A stretch of 32,985 nucleotides of DNA from JBOGGX01 sp050744245 (GTDB lineage Bacteria > Actinomycetota > Acidimicrobiia > Acidimicrobiales > JBOGGX01), in assembly GCA_050744245.1 (NCBI GenBank), contig JBOGGX010000246.1, positions 1-32,985 on the forward strand, given 5' to 3'. Under the pieces are notes generated by a model. The model ran no database searches and was not told the origin of the DNA. It saw only the letters and a list, made by a program, of their open reading frames with translations. Made by a program: the position numbers and the translations under genes. Position 1 is the first letter of the stretch. Each line of letters starts with the position of its first letter. Positions 7,218-14,080 of the stretch are shown piece by piece.

Positions 7218-8093
7218 TCAGACGAAGTTGATCGACTTCTCCGAGAGCTGTTCGATGGCGGCTTTGACATAGTCCTGCTTGGCGCTGATTCCGGACACTT
7301 CGATCTCGTCCGTCCCGATGGTGAGCATCCCCTCCTCCATGTCGTCCTGACGGGCGACATACTCGCCGGCCTGGCGAGAGTGTTCCGCACCGATCAGAAC
7401 GAGGTCCCCGCCGGCGACAATGGCGACGCTGCCGCCCTCTTCGATCGCTCCTAGCCGACTCAGATTCAGCACTTGGACCCTCCTCCAGGCGTTCTCGTCC
7501 GGCTCCCATTTGGACGCGTCCAATACGCCGGGACCGGAGTAGCCGGCGGTGACGAGCGACGGCAGTTCCGGGGTCGCGAACGAGAATGCGGTGCAAGCCA
7601 TCCAGATCAGCTCGTGACCTGCATACTGCCCGAGGATGCCCTCGCAGTCATGTTCCCACCGGCTGTCGGGAACGGGTCCACCCTCTCCGCGCTCATGTTT
7701 CGCTTGCTGCACATTGAGCATGGGGGTCGGACAGGTGTCCGCCGTGCCCTGACAGAGGTACAACGGCATCGATCCCGCAGGCAAGCTCACGACCTCCGCG
7801 CCCCAATCCAGTGACATCGCGAGCTGCCGCTCCTCGTCGGTGTCCTCCGGTGACAGCCGAAAGTTGTAGGTCACCCACCGCTCAGGGATCGGTGCTTCCT
7901 CCTCATGGAAGTGCTCCCAGACGTTGACTACCCGGGTGTAGTCGGTGTTTCCGTCCTTCTGGGGCAGGTACAGGGTCTGCCCGGCGTCGGAGAAGAACCG
8001 CAACGAGGTGCCCGGCGGCACCAGGAGCTCGGGTGGAAACGTGGCGAACTGCGGCTTCAGATCGCCGTGCCCCAGGAACACATAGGTCGCCAT
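7218..8093 (-). CDS. Stv-adhesin-like domain joined to the SEKxxxF C-terminal module
   Basis: The product is 291 residues. The start at 8093 (MATYVFLGHGDLKPQF) follows a GGAGGAG ribosome-binding site; an upstream in-frame start at 8138 is less likely. The N-terminal GHG motif and LLVPPGTSLRFFSDAG parallel the protein at 5430-6293. A central block has paired Cys residues (CQGTADTC; HDCEGILGQY). The last 75 residues contain GDLVLIG (7409-7389) and end LSEKSINFV, matching the tails of the gene at 30855-31769 and the wreck at about 1601-1882. No signal peptide is visible. It therefore links the Stv-like genes to the surface-protein cassettes at the window ends. Function is unknown; an effector, adhesin or toxin-like role is inference. 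Confidence 0.65.
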   Translation of the reverse strand: MATYVFLGHGDLKPQFATFPPELLVPPGTSLRFFSDAGQTLYLPQKDGNTDYTRVVNVWEHFHEEEAPIPERWVTYNFRLSPEDTDEERQLAMSLDWGAEVVSLPAGSMPLYLCQGTADTCPTPMLNVQQAKHERGEGGPVPDSRWEHDCEGILGQYAGHELIWMACTAFSFATPELPSLVTAGYSGPGVLDASKWEPDENAWRRVQVLNLSRLGAIEEGGSVAIVAGGDLVLIGAEHSRQAGEYVARQDDMEEGMLTIGTDEIEVSGISAKQDYVKAAIEQLSEKSINFV

Positions 8094-8254
8094 CTGCTCC
8101 TCCCCCGTTGTCAGGTTGGAACACCAGTATCCCAGCATCCGCTGGTGTCACTCACGGGCATGGTCGATCAGCTCAGACCCTGTGTGTCAGGGTGACGTGA
8201 GACATCTGCGGTAGCCCAGCATCCCTACGGGGCGAGACCGGAGCATCTACACCG

Positions 8255-8686
8255 ATGACCATGACGACTGCATCTCTGTTGGCGCGCGCCCATGATGGCG
8301 TGGTGGACGAGCCCGACCCGGCTGCCCGGCCACGGCGGCGATCCTTCACCGCTGAGTACAAGGCCCAGATCCTCGACGAGTACGACGCGTTGCCGGTCGG
8401 CTCAGACGAGCGGGGCGCGCTGTTGCGCCGGGAAGGCCTGTACACGTCGCACATCGCCGCGTGGCGCAAGGCCCGCGACGCCGGCGCCCGGGCGGGCCTG
8501 GCCCCGAAGGCCAAGGCGAAGCGCACGCCCGACCAGGTCGAGGTGGAGCGGCTCCGTCGCCGCAACGAGCGACTCGAGGCGGAGCTGGCCCGCACCCGCC
8601 TGGCGTTGGAGATCACGGGAAAAGCGCACGCGCTCTTGGAGCTGCTCTCCGAGAGCGCGGACTCCGACCTGAAGTCGAAGCCGTGA
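8255..8686 (+). CDS. IS3-family transposase OrfA
   Basis: The 143-residue product has a helix-turn-helix of the IS3 OrfA (InsE-like) type: RRSFTAEYKAQILDEYDAL, then ALLRREGLYTSHIAAWR. A leucine-zipper-like segment follows (VEVERLRRRNERLEAELAR). It binds the element ends in intact IS3 elements. The frame is complete, with ATG at 8255, although the partner OrfB is not functional. Confidence 0.8.
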   Translation: MTMTTASLLARAHDGVVDEPDPAARPRRRSFTAEYKAQILDEYDALPVGSDERGALLRREGLYTSHIAAWRKARDAGARAGLAPKAKAKRTPDQVEVERLRRRNERLEAELARTRLALEITGKAHALLELLSESADSDLKSKP

Positions 8687-9148
8687 TCGACGAACACTTC
8701 GATGACCTGGAAGCGGTCACGTCGACCGTCCAGGCGTGCGCTGGTGGGCGCGTCGCGAGCGACGTGTTATCGGCGGCGACGGGCGCCGGCGGTGGCGGGG
8801 CCGCCGGCGACCCGGCCGGCACAGCGCAACGCGCTGACCGAGGCCGAGCGCCAGCACGTCTTGGCCGTGCTGCGTTCGGAGGAGTACTGCGACCTGGCCC
8901 CCGCCCAGGTGTGGGCTCGTCTACTCGACGACGGCATCTACCTGTGCTCCATCAGCACCATTTACCGGCTGCTGGCCGTCGCCGGGGAGAACCGGGAGCG
9001 GCGCCGCCAGCGCATCCACCCCGCGAAGAAGAAGCCCGAGCTCATCGCCCGGCGCCCCGATCAGGTGTGGTCGTGGGACATAACGAAACTCCGGGGTCCC
9101 GAGCGGGGCGTCTACTACGAGCTGTTCGTGATCATCGACGTGCGCCAC
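8683..9148 (+). pseudogene. IS3-family transposase OrfB, frameshifted and truncated
   Basis: A GTG at 8683 overlaps the OrfA stop and begins VIDEHFDDLEAVTSTVQAC. Near 8740 the frame changes to ALVGASRATCYRRRRAP. It then continues through LTEAERQHVLAVLRSEEYC and WSWDITKLRGPERGVYYELF, which holds the first catalytic Asp of the DDE domain (in WDIT). Similarity ends at IIDVR. The second Asp and the Glu are missing. The frame change lies 55 bases past the OrfA/OrfB overlap, so it is not the usual programmed frameshift. Confidence 0.7.
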
Positions 9149-9355
9149 GAGGCGCCACTGAACCGGGTGGGATGGAAGGACCCACCTGTGGCCTGTCGCA
9201 GTAGGCCATTGAAGCTGGGGGCAGCCCGAACCTGGGAACGCAGGGGACGGTGGGAGCAGCCCCAACAACGGCGGGCCGGGTCGGCACTGCCAGACGACCC
9301 GGGCCCGCTCAGCAAGACGGGAAGGTGTACGAGAGAAACCAGTGTCGGAACCCCC
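9149..9355. other. Unassigned DNA replacing the 3' end of the IS3 element
   Basis: This stretch joins the broken OrfB to the ScyD-like pseudogene. It contains a short hairpin (GGTGGG at 9166-9171 against CCCACC at 9181-9186) and could be the edge of a second mobile element. No gene or recognisable family is seen. Confidence 0.35.
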
Positions 9356-10420
9356 TCAATTGACGTACCGGCTCGAACCTGGCGGATGTGGGCCGGCCAG
9401 CAGTGCGCCCTCCGGGTTGAACACGCCGTCGGTGACGAACACGGTGAGTTGCGCCGCTCCGCCAGGCCGCCCGGTTGCGAGAGTTGACCATGGACCAGTT
9501 CGGTCTGCCGGCCATCCCTCACCTTGAGCAGCACGGCCGGCGGAAGACACCGGGGGTGAAGCCCTCCTCGAAGGCGAGCACGCCGTCGGCGGCCAGCTCG
9601 GGGACATAGAGGTTGTCGTTCTTGACGTTGATGGCGATGTCCTGGATCGCCGTCAAGTCGGCCGCCGCGACCGTGCAGTCGTCCTGCGGCGTGTTCACCG
9701 AGCACAGCGCTCCGTCGGCGTCGGGGTCGATCCGCCAGACATGGGAGGAGCCCGGCTGGAACGGGAAGCCCTTGAGCTCACCGACGTAGACCGCCCCGTC
9801 GGACCCGATCGCCACCGAGGTGGGCACCGCCTCGGCCGTCCACTCCGGCGGCAGCCCGAACTTGGGCGGCGTGTGGTCGGTCGAGATCGTCTCGACATCG
9901 AAGCGGGCCATCGTCGTCGCCTCACCCGACGGCGTCACCCGGATGAGGTCGTTGCCGGCGGCATCGGCGACCAACGCGTCGCCGTTGGCCATCACGGCCA
10001 ACCCGTAGGGGTTCGACTCGTTCGGCACACCCTCCTGGTCGACCGGATCGGGATCGGTCAGCTGGTAGGCGGCCAGGTCGAGCACGGGCACGATCGTCCC
10101 GTCCCCGAGCTGGTGGAAGAGCGCGCCCCCCCTGATGGCCCAGCCGGTGCCGTCCAGCGGGCTGATCGCCACGTCGATCGGGTTGAACGGATCGGTGATC
10201 GGGATGGTCTGGCCCCGATCCGGTCCGCGGAACTGGTACTCGACCACCGGGCCAGGAGGTCCGAACGCGCCCTGGCCGACCACGGGATTGTCGTTGAGGT
10301 TCACCGCCAGCCCCTTGGGCGACGAGAGGCCGCTGACCAGGACGTCGACCCGTTCTGTCCACCGACTCTCACGCCCGGTCGGTACCGCGGACCCCGCGTG
10401 CCGCCCAGGGTACCAGCCGG
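9356..10420 (-). pseudogene. ScyD/ScyE-family protein, frameshifted near its C-terminus
   Basis: The main frame carries a beta-propeller-like sequence: GLSSPKGLAVNLNDN, SNPYGLAVMANGDALVADAAGNDLIRV, EAVPTSVAIGSDGAVYVGEL and IQDIAINVKNDNLYVPELAADGVL. This is typical of the ScyD/ScyE family of secreted proteins of unclear role. After GFTPGVF the match moves to a second frame (PPAVLLKVRDGRQTELVHG) and then a third (LTVFVTDGVFNPEGALLAG), ending at TGA 9358-9356. At least two frameshifts are needed. No start codon or signal peptide is visible at the 5' end, which runs into the DinB gene. It is probably inactive. Confidence 0.7.
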
Positions 10421-10462
10421 CCAGCGCCGGTGTGGGGTACCACCCGACGGACGCGCCCCCGG

Positions 10463-10965
10463 CTAGTCCGACGGCCGGTGGTCGCCCGTGGCCCCGTCGA
10501 TCAGCTCCCGCAGGATGTCGACATGGCCGGCATGGCGGGCCGTCTCCTCGATCATGTGGATGAGCACCCACCGCATCGACGCCGGGTCGCCGAACCACGC
10601 CGTCCCCGTCTCATCGAGGTCGACGTCGGCGATGACCTGATCGGCCGCGGCCCGGGCCCTGCCGTAGAACGCAAGGACGTCGTCGGTGGTCTCGTAGGGC
10701 TCGACCCTCAGGTCCGCGTCCGGGTCGTCGTCGTCGAACGGCAACGGCTCGGTCGCCCGTCCGAACGTCTCGCAGAACCAGCCGTACTCGACCGCGCCCA
10801 GATGCTTGACCAGACCGAGCAGCTGGTCCCCGAGGGCACCACCCGGCGCCGCAGGTCGGCGTCGTCGAGCCCTTCGAGCTTCCAGAGGATCACGTCGCGG
10901 TGTCGATCGAGGCTGACCCGCAGGCTCTCCTTCTCCCCGCCGGTGAACGGGACGCGTACTGCCAT
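10463..10965 (-). pseudogene. DinB-like (DUF664) protein with one frameshift
   Basis: The ATG at 10965 follows GAGGAG. The first part, MAVRVPFTGGEKESLRVSLD then ILWKLEGLDDADLRRRVVPSGT, continues after a frame change near 10835 with LLGLVKHLGAVEYGWFCE and MRWVLIHMIEETARHAGHVD. Together these form a four-helix DinB/DUF664 metal-binding fold; the conserved His residues in KHLG and TARHAGH are present. Such proteins are thought to be metal-dependent thiol enzymes or relatives of mycothiol-dependent DinB proteins. Restoring one base (a C in the SGTSLL codons) gives one continuous protein, so this is either a fresh pseudogene or a sequence error. Confidence 0.75.
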
Positions 10966-11053
10966 CGCATGTCTCCTCTGCCCGACGCCCGTCTTGCGGA
11001 GACTGCGCAGCGTAGCCACCGCTGAAGCACGTGAATCTGGGAAACTCGCCCAC

Positions 11054-11362
11054 GTGCTGGAGAAGCGGCCGGGCGAAGGGCCCCACGAGGTGGTGGTGAC
11101 CTTCCGGCTGCCGCCCGAGGTCCGGGCCGGCCGGATCTCGGTGGCGGGCGACTTCAACGACTGGTCGGCGGATGCCCTCGAGATGCAGCGCGACGATCGA
11201 GGGTTCTTCGCCGTCGTCACCCTCAGGTCGGGCCGGGCCTACCGGTTCCGCTATCTGATCGACGGCGAGCGCTGGGAGAACGACTGGGCCGCCGACGCCT
11301 ATGTTCCCAACCAGTTCGGGGGTGACGACTCGGTCATCGATCTCACCCAGCCGGCGGACTGA
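11054..11362 (+). CDS. Isoamylase N-terminal/CBM48-like glycogen-binding domain protein
   Basis: The 102-residue single-domain protein is an E-set (Ig-fold) carbohydrate-binding domain. HEVVVTFRLPPE, ISVAGDFNDWS, MQRDDRGFFAVVTLRSGRAY, FRYLIDGERWENDWAAD and YVPNQFGGDDSVIDL match the CBM48/AMPK-glycogen-binding type, including the Trp residues that contact glucan. GTG at 11054 is the likely start (VLEKRPGEGP). Free-standing CBM48 proteins are common in actinobacteria; their role is not well defined. It is divergent from the DinB gene. Confidence 0.8.
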   Translation: MLEKRPGEGPHEVVVTFRLPPEVRAGRISVAGDFNDWSADALEMQRDDRGFFAVVTLRSGRAYRFRYLIDGERWENDWAADAYVPNQFGGDDSVIDLTQPAD

Positions 11363-11380
11363 CCACGCCCGGCGCCGCGG

Positions 11381-11965
11381 TCAACCGTCGAGCACATCGA
11401 GCACATCGGCGGCCTCGAACAGATCCGGCCATCTGGCCAGGATGGTGCCGTCGGGGGCGACCAGGACGGCCTCGGGCTGCACCACGACCTCGTAGGCCTG
11501 CCATGACGCCGACCCGGGCTCCCACAGCATCTCGAACGTCACGCCGGTGTCGGCGACGAAGTCCTGGGCCTGCTCGAAGCTGTCCTGGGTGCCGATGCCG
11601 ACCACGGTGACCCGATCGGCGTGTTGTCGAGCGAACTGCTCGACGTCGGGCGCCTCGGCCCGGCACCGCGGTCAGTGGGGCGCCCAGAACCAGAACAGGA
11701 TCGGCGCCGCCCCCGCCAGGCTGCGCAGGTTCACCTCGGCGGCCGATTCGACGTCCACCATGGCGATGTCGGGAAGGAGGTTGACCGCAGTCGTGGCGGG
11801 AGCGGGGCCCGGGCCGGCGACGGTGCTGGTGGTCGACTCGGACACCACGAGTGTCGTCGTCGACACCGCGGCTTCTGGCGTCGCCGACCGATCGGTGCCA
11901 TCGGCGGGGCCGCAGCCGGCCACGGTCAGGACCGATCCGACCACGACCGCGGCCATGCGCACCAT
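11381..11965 (-). CDS. TlpA-like thioredoxin-fold lipoprotein, probable selenoprotein (in-frame TGA)
   Basis: MVRMAAVVVGSVLTVAGCG is a lipoprotein signal with lipobox VAGC (an alternative start is ATG 11956), followed by a Ser/Thr/Ala spacer. The thioredoxin fold begins VNLRSLAGAAPILFWFWAPH. There the frame meets TGA (11674-11672) and continues without another stop through PRCRAEAPDVEQFA, VTVVGIGTQDSFEQA and VQPEAVLVAPDG to TGA at 11383-11381. The TGA falls exactly on the first Cys of the CxxC active site (APWCxxC), giving U-P-R-C. The second Cys and the cis-Pro are kept. Redox-active UxxC thioredoxin-fold selenoproteins are an established class. If read through, the product is about 194 residues, membrane-anchored and acts outside the cytoplasm on thiols or disulfides. 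The alternative is a TGC-to-TGA nonsense mutation. Confidence 0.65.
11647..11662 (-). promoter_or_regulatory. Candidate SECIS hairpin just after the TGA
   Basis: On the mRNA strand CGGGC (11662-11658) can pair with GCCCG (11651-11647) around a six-base loop CGAGGC. The loop starts 15 bases after the TGA and has G at its second position. Bacterial SECIS elements are hairpins soon after the UGA with a G early in the apical loop. This one is a little close and the stem is short, so it is compatible but weak. Confidence 0.3.
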
Positions 11966-12048
11966 CGGCGTCGAGGCTAGGTCGCCGGCGCGACGGCGTC
12001 GCCGCGTCGCCGAGGTGTTCAGCGATTGGCAAGAACCCTCGGTCCCGA

Positions 12049-12447
12049 CTACCGGCGCTCGCCCTTGAGCCTGCGCCAGCCCCCGGCGCGGTTGTTGGCG
12101 ATGATCTGCCGGAACATCGCGCCGAGCGCAGGCGCATTGAGCGTCTCGCCCTGCCGAACGGCAACCGTGCGCGCCGTCGTGTTGTCGTGGCCGCCGGTGA
12201 TGATCCCTTCGGGGTCGGGAACGATGGCACCGTCATAGAGGAAGACGTTGACGTGGTCCTTCGCCGCGAGGAGGGCACAGATGTTGCCGTCGAGCACGAA
12301 ATACGGCTGGACCCTCCGCTTGACGGTCTCCTCGACCTCGGGATCGGCGGCGTGGACGAGGTCGCGGACCTCCCGGCAGATCGCCTGCTGCCAGGCGGGC
12401 AGGGCGTCGATGTAGGCATCGACCCGCGGATCGGCGACGTAGGTCAT
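12049..12447 (-). CDS. DUF1801 (YdhG-like) domain protein
   Basis: The 132-residue protein has the family's order of motifs: VDAYIDALPAWQQAICREVR, LVHAADPEVEETVKRRVQPY, ICALLAAKDHVNVFLYDGA and a C-terminal TLNAPALGAMFRQIIANN. The domain is widespread in bacteria and has no firmly known activity. The ATG at 12447 is chosen because the frame upstream loses family similarity. The gene is divergent from the VOC gene at 12583. Confidence 0.75.
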   Translation of the reverse strand: MTYVADPRVDAYIDALPAWQQAICREVRDLVHAADPEVEETVKRRVQPYFVLDGNICALLAAKDHVNVFLYDGAIVPDPEGIITGGHDNTTARTVAVRQGETLNAPALGAMFRQIIANNRAGGWRRLKGERR

Positions 12448-12582
12448 GACCCCATTCTGTGTCGACTTCTGCGGCGGAAGCCCGCGCAACTCGCCTCTGT
12501 GTCGGTTTTGGGGCCGGTAGGCGAGCGCAAGTCTCCCCAGAATGTCCACGACGACGCGGCCGTGGGCGTGGAGACTGTCGGC

Positions 12583-13050
12583 ATGCCCGAACCCGACGGT
12601 CCCCAGCCGACCGTGGCGACCTTCTCGCAGATCAACGTGGTGGTGGCCGACATGGATGCCACCATCGCGTTCTACCGGTCACTCGGTCTCGACGTACCAG
12701 ATGCGCCCGAGTGGCCCGCGGGATCCGGACGCCGCCACACCGAGGTCGGTCGCGGACCCGGGCCGCACCTCGCGTTCGACAACACCGAGATGGCTCGGTC
12801 GTGGGACGCCGGCCTCGATGACATCCGGCCGGGCAACACCGTCGTGATCGGGATCGCGCTCGCCGACCGAGGCGAGGTCGACGCCTGTTTCCAACGAGCC
12901 GCCGACGCAGGCGTCCGAGCCGCCCAGGCACCCTGCGACGCGTTCTGGGGCGCCCGTTACGCCGTCGTCGTCGACCCGGATGGCCACCATGTCGGGCTCA
13001 TGAGCCCGATCGACGAGTCGCGCCGTTTCGATCCGGCGCTCGAGCGCTAG
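12583..13050 (+). CDS. VOC (glyoxalase/bleomycin-resistance fold) protein
   Basis: The 155-residue product has the two betaalphabetabetabeta modules of the vicinal oxygen chelate fold. INVVVADMDATIAFYRSLGL opens the first, and FWGARYAVVVDPDGHHVGLM closes the second. PHLAFDNTEM and VIGIALADRGEVDACF lie between. The substrate cannot be deduced: members include metalloenzymes and antibiotic-sequestering proteins. ATG at 12583 is used; an in-frame GTG at 12562 is possible. Confidence 0.8.
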   Translation: MPEPDGPQPTVATFSQINVVVADMDATIAFYRSLGLDVPDAPEWPAGSGRRHTEVGRGPGPHLAFDNTEMARSWDAGLDDIRPGNTVVIGIALADRGEVDACFQRAADAGVRAAQAPCDAFWGARYAVVVDPDGHHVGLMSPIDESRRFDPALER

Positions 13051-13075
13051 GCGGGCGGATCAGGGCGTTCGCGTC

Positions 13076-13891
13076 GTGACGGTGCCGACCCGGCGGGAGC
13101 CCCCGCCGTTTCGCGTGGCGTCGGTGCGGGGCATCGAGCACCTGACGCACAGGATGGTCCGCGTCGGCCTGGCCGGCCGGGAACTCGAGGGTCTCACCGT
13201 CGACCTTCCGGCCGCGAGCGTGCGGCTGCTGCTTCCATCCCCCGCCGGGGCCGACCTGGTGCTGCCGAGTTGGAACGGCAACGAGTTCCTCCTGCCCGGT
13301 GGTGTCCGACCGATCATCCGCACGTTCACGCCCCGCCGGGTCGACACCGAGCGCGGCGAGCTCGACGTCCTGATCGTCGTCCACGGGCACGGTTCGGCGT
13401 CCACCTGGGCCGAGACGGCCGTCGCCGGCGCCCCGGCCGCGATCTCGGGTCCCGGCCGCGGCTTCACCATCGCGCCGGATGCAGCCGGCTTCGTCCTGGC
13501 CGGCGACGAGACCGCACTCCCGGCCATCGGCCAACTGCTCGAGGGGCTGCCCCCCGACCGCCCGGTGGATGTCCACCTCGAGGTGGCCGACCCCGGCGCC
13601 CGGCTCGAGCTCCCCGACCATCCAACGGCGACGGTCGAGTGGCACGACCTGCCGGCCGACGGGACGCCGGGCGCCACGCTCGTGCACGCCGTCCGCCATG
13701 TCGAGATGGCCGCCGGCACCCGGGTATGGGCCGCCGGCGAGGCGGCCGCGATGCAGCGCATCCGGCGTCACCTCTTCGAGGAGCGAGGCTGGCCGCGGGC
13801 GCACAGTGCGGTCCGCGGCTACTGGAAGCACGGCCGATCCGCCGACCCCGACCGCGACCGCGACCGCGACCGCGACCGCGACCGCGATTGA
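13076..13891 (+). CDS. Siderophore-interacting protein (FAD/NAD(P)H ferric reductase family)
   Basis: The product is 271 residues. The N-terminal FAD-binding barrel has FRVASVRGIEHLTHRMVRV and the flavin-binding motif RPIIRTFTPRRVD (RxYTxR type). A middle part GHGSASTWAE and GPGRGFTI then lead to the C-terminal SIP Rossmann domain, with FVLAGDETALPAIGQLLEGL, VWAAGEAAAMQRIRRHL and VRGYWKHGR. The family reduces ferric siderophores in the cytoplasm. It begins with GTG 13076, 26 bases after the VOC gene. The protein ends in an odd acidic-basic tail, (Asp-Arg)6-Asp, encoded by a hexanucleotide repeat. No siderophore genes are next to it. Confidence 0.85.
   Translation: MTVPTRREPPPFRVASVRGIEHLTHRMVRVGLAGRELEGLTVDLPAASVRLLLPSPAGADLVLPSWNGNEFLLPGGVRPIIRTFTPRRVDTERGELDVLIVVHGHGSASTWAETAVAGAPAAISGPGRGFTIAPDAAGFVLAGDETALPAIGQLLEGLPPDRPVDVHLEVADPGARLELPDHPTATVEWHDLPADGTPGATLVHAVRHVEMAAGTRVWAAGEAAAMQRIRRHLFEERGWPRAHSAVRGYWKHGRSADPDRDRDRDRDRDRD
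13850..13885 (+). repeat. Six perfect GACCGC hexanucleotide repeats
   Basis: Six uninterrupted copies of GACCGC, preceded by GACCCC and followed by GATTGA, encode the (Asp-Arg) tail of the siderophore-interacting protein. The unit is a multiple of three, so copy-number change would alter tail length without breaking the frame. Confidence 0.9.
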
Positions 13892-13893
13892 GA

Positions 13894-14080
13894 CTACAAC
13901 TCGACGGTGACGCCTGCGCCGGTCTCCGTGGCCCGCCGGACCACCAGCCGAGCCGCGACCGCGTCCTCGACCGCGTGGCCGGTCGACTTGTACACGGTGA
14001 GCTGGTGGTTCCGTGCCTTCCGGGCCGCAGGGCTGGTTGTCGTGTGCAGCCGCTCGGCGACCCAGACGCCGAGCACGGGA
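13894..14080 (-). pseudogene. 3' fragment of an ornithine cyclodeaminase/mu-crystallin-like gene
   Basis: The last 45 or so residues before TAG 13896-13894 read NHQLTVYKSTGHAVEDAVAA, then RLVVRRATETGAGVTVEL. This is like the C-terminal helix region of ornithine cyclodeaminase/mu-crystallin proteins (ITVFKSxGxAxEDxAAAxLV). The catalytic and NAD-binding parts are absent. Upstream it fuses into the truncated S9 peptidase near 14085, so it is a deletion-junction remnant. Confidence 0.6.

Larger units (their letters stand above)
8181..9148 (+). mobile_element. IS3-family insertion sequence, 3' truncated
   Basis: The left end probably begins near TGTGTGTCAGGGTGAC at 8181, just before orfA. OrfA and a frameshifted OrfB follow. 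OrfB stops matching after IIDVR (about 9148), inside the DDE catalytic domain, so the last third and the right inverted repeat are gone. The left boundary is my estimate from the sequence style of IS3 ends. The element lies 87 bases upstream of the start of the 7218-8093 gene and could have altered its promoter. Confidence 0.65.

Noticed and set aside
8683..8745. Programmed frameshift producing an OrfAB transposase
   Set aside because: The frame change is inside OrfB, well past the OrfA/OrfB overlap, and OrfB is also truncated.
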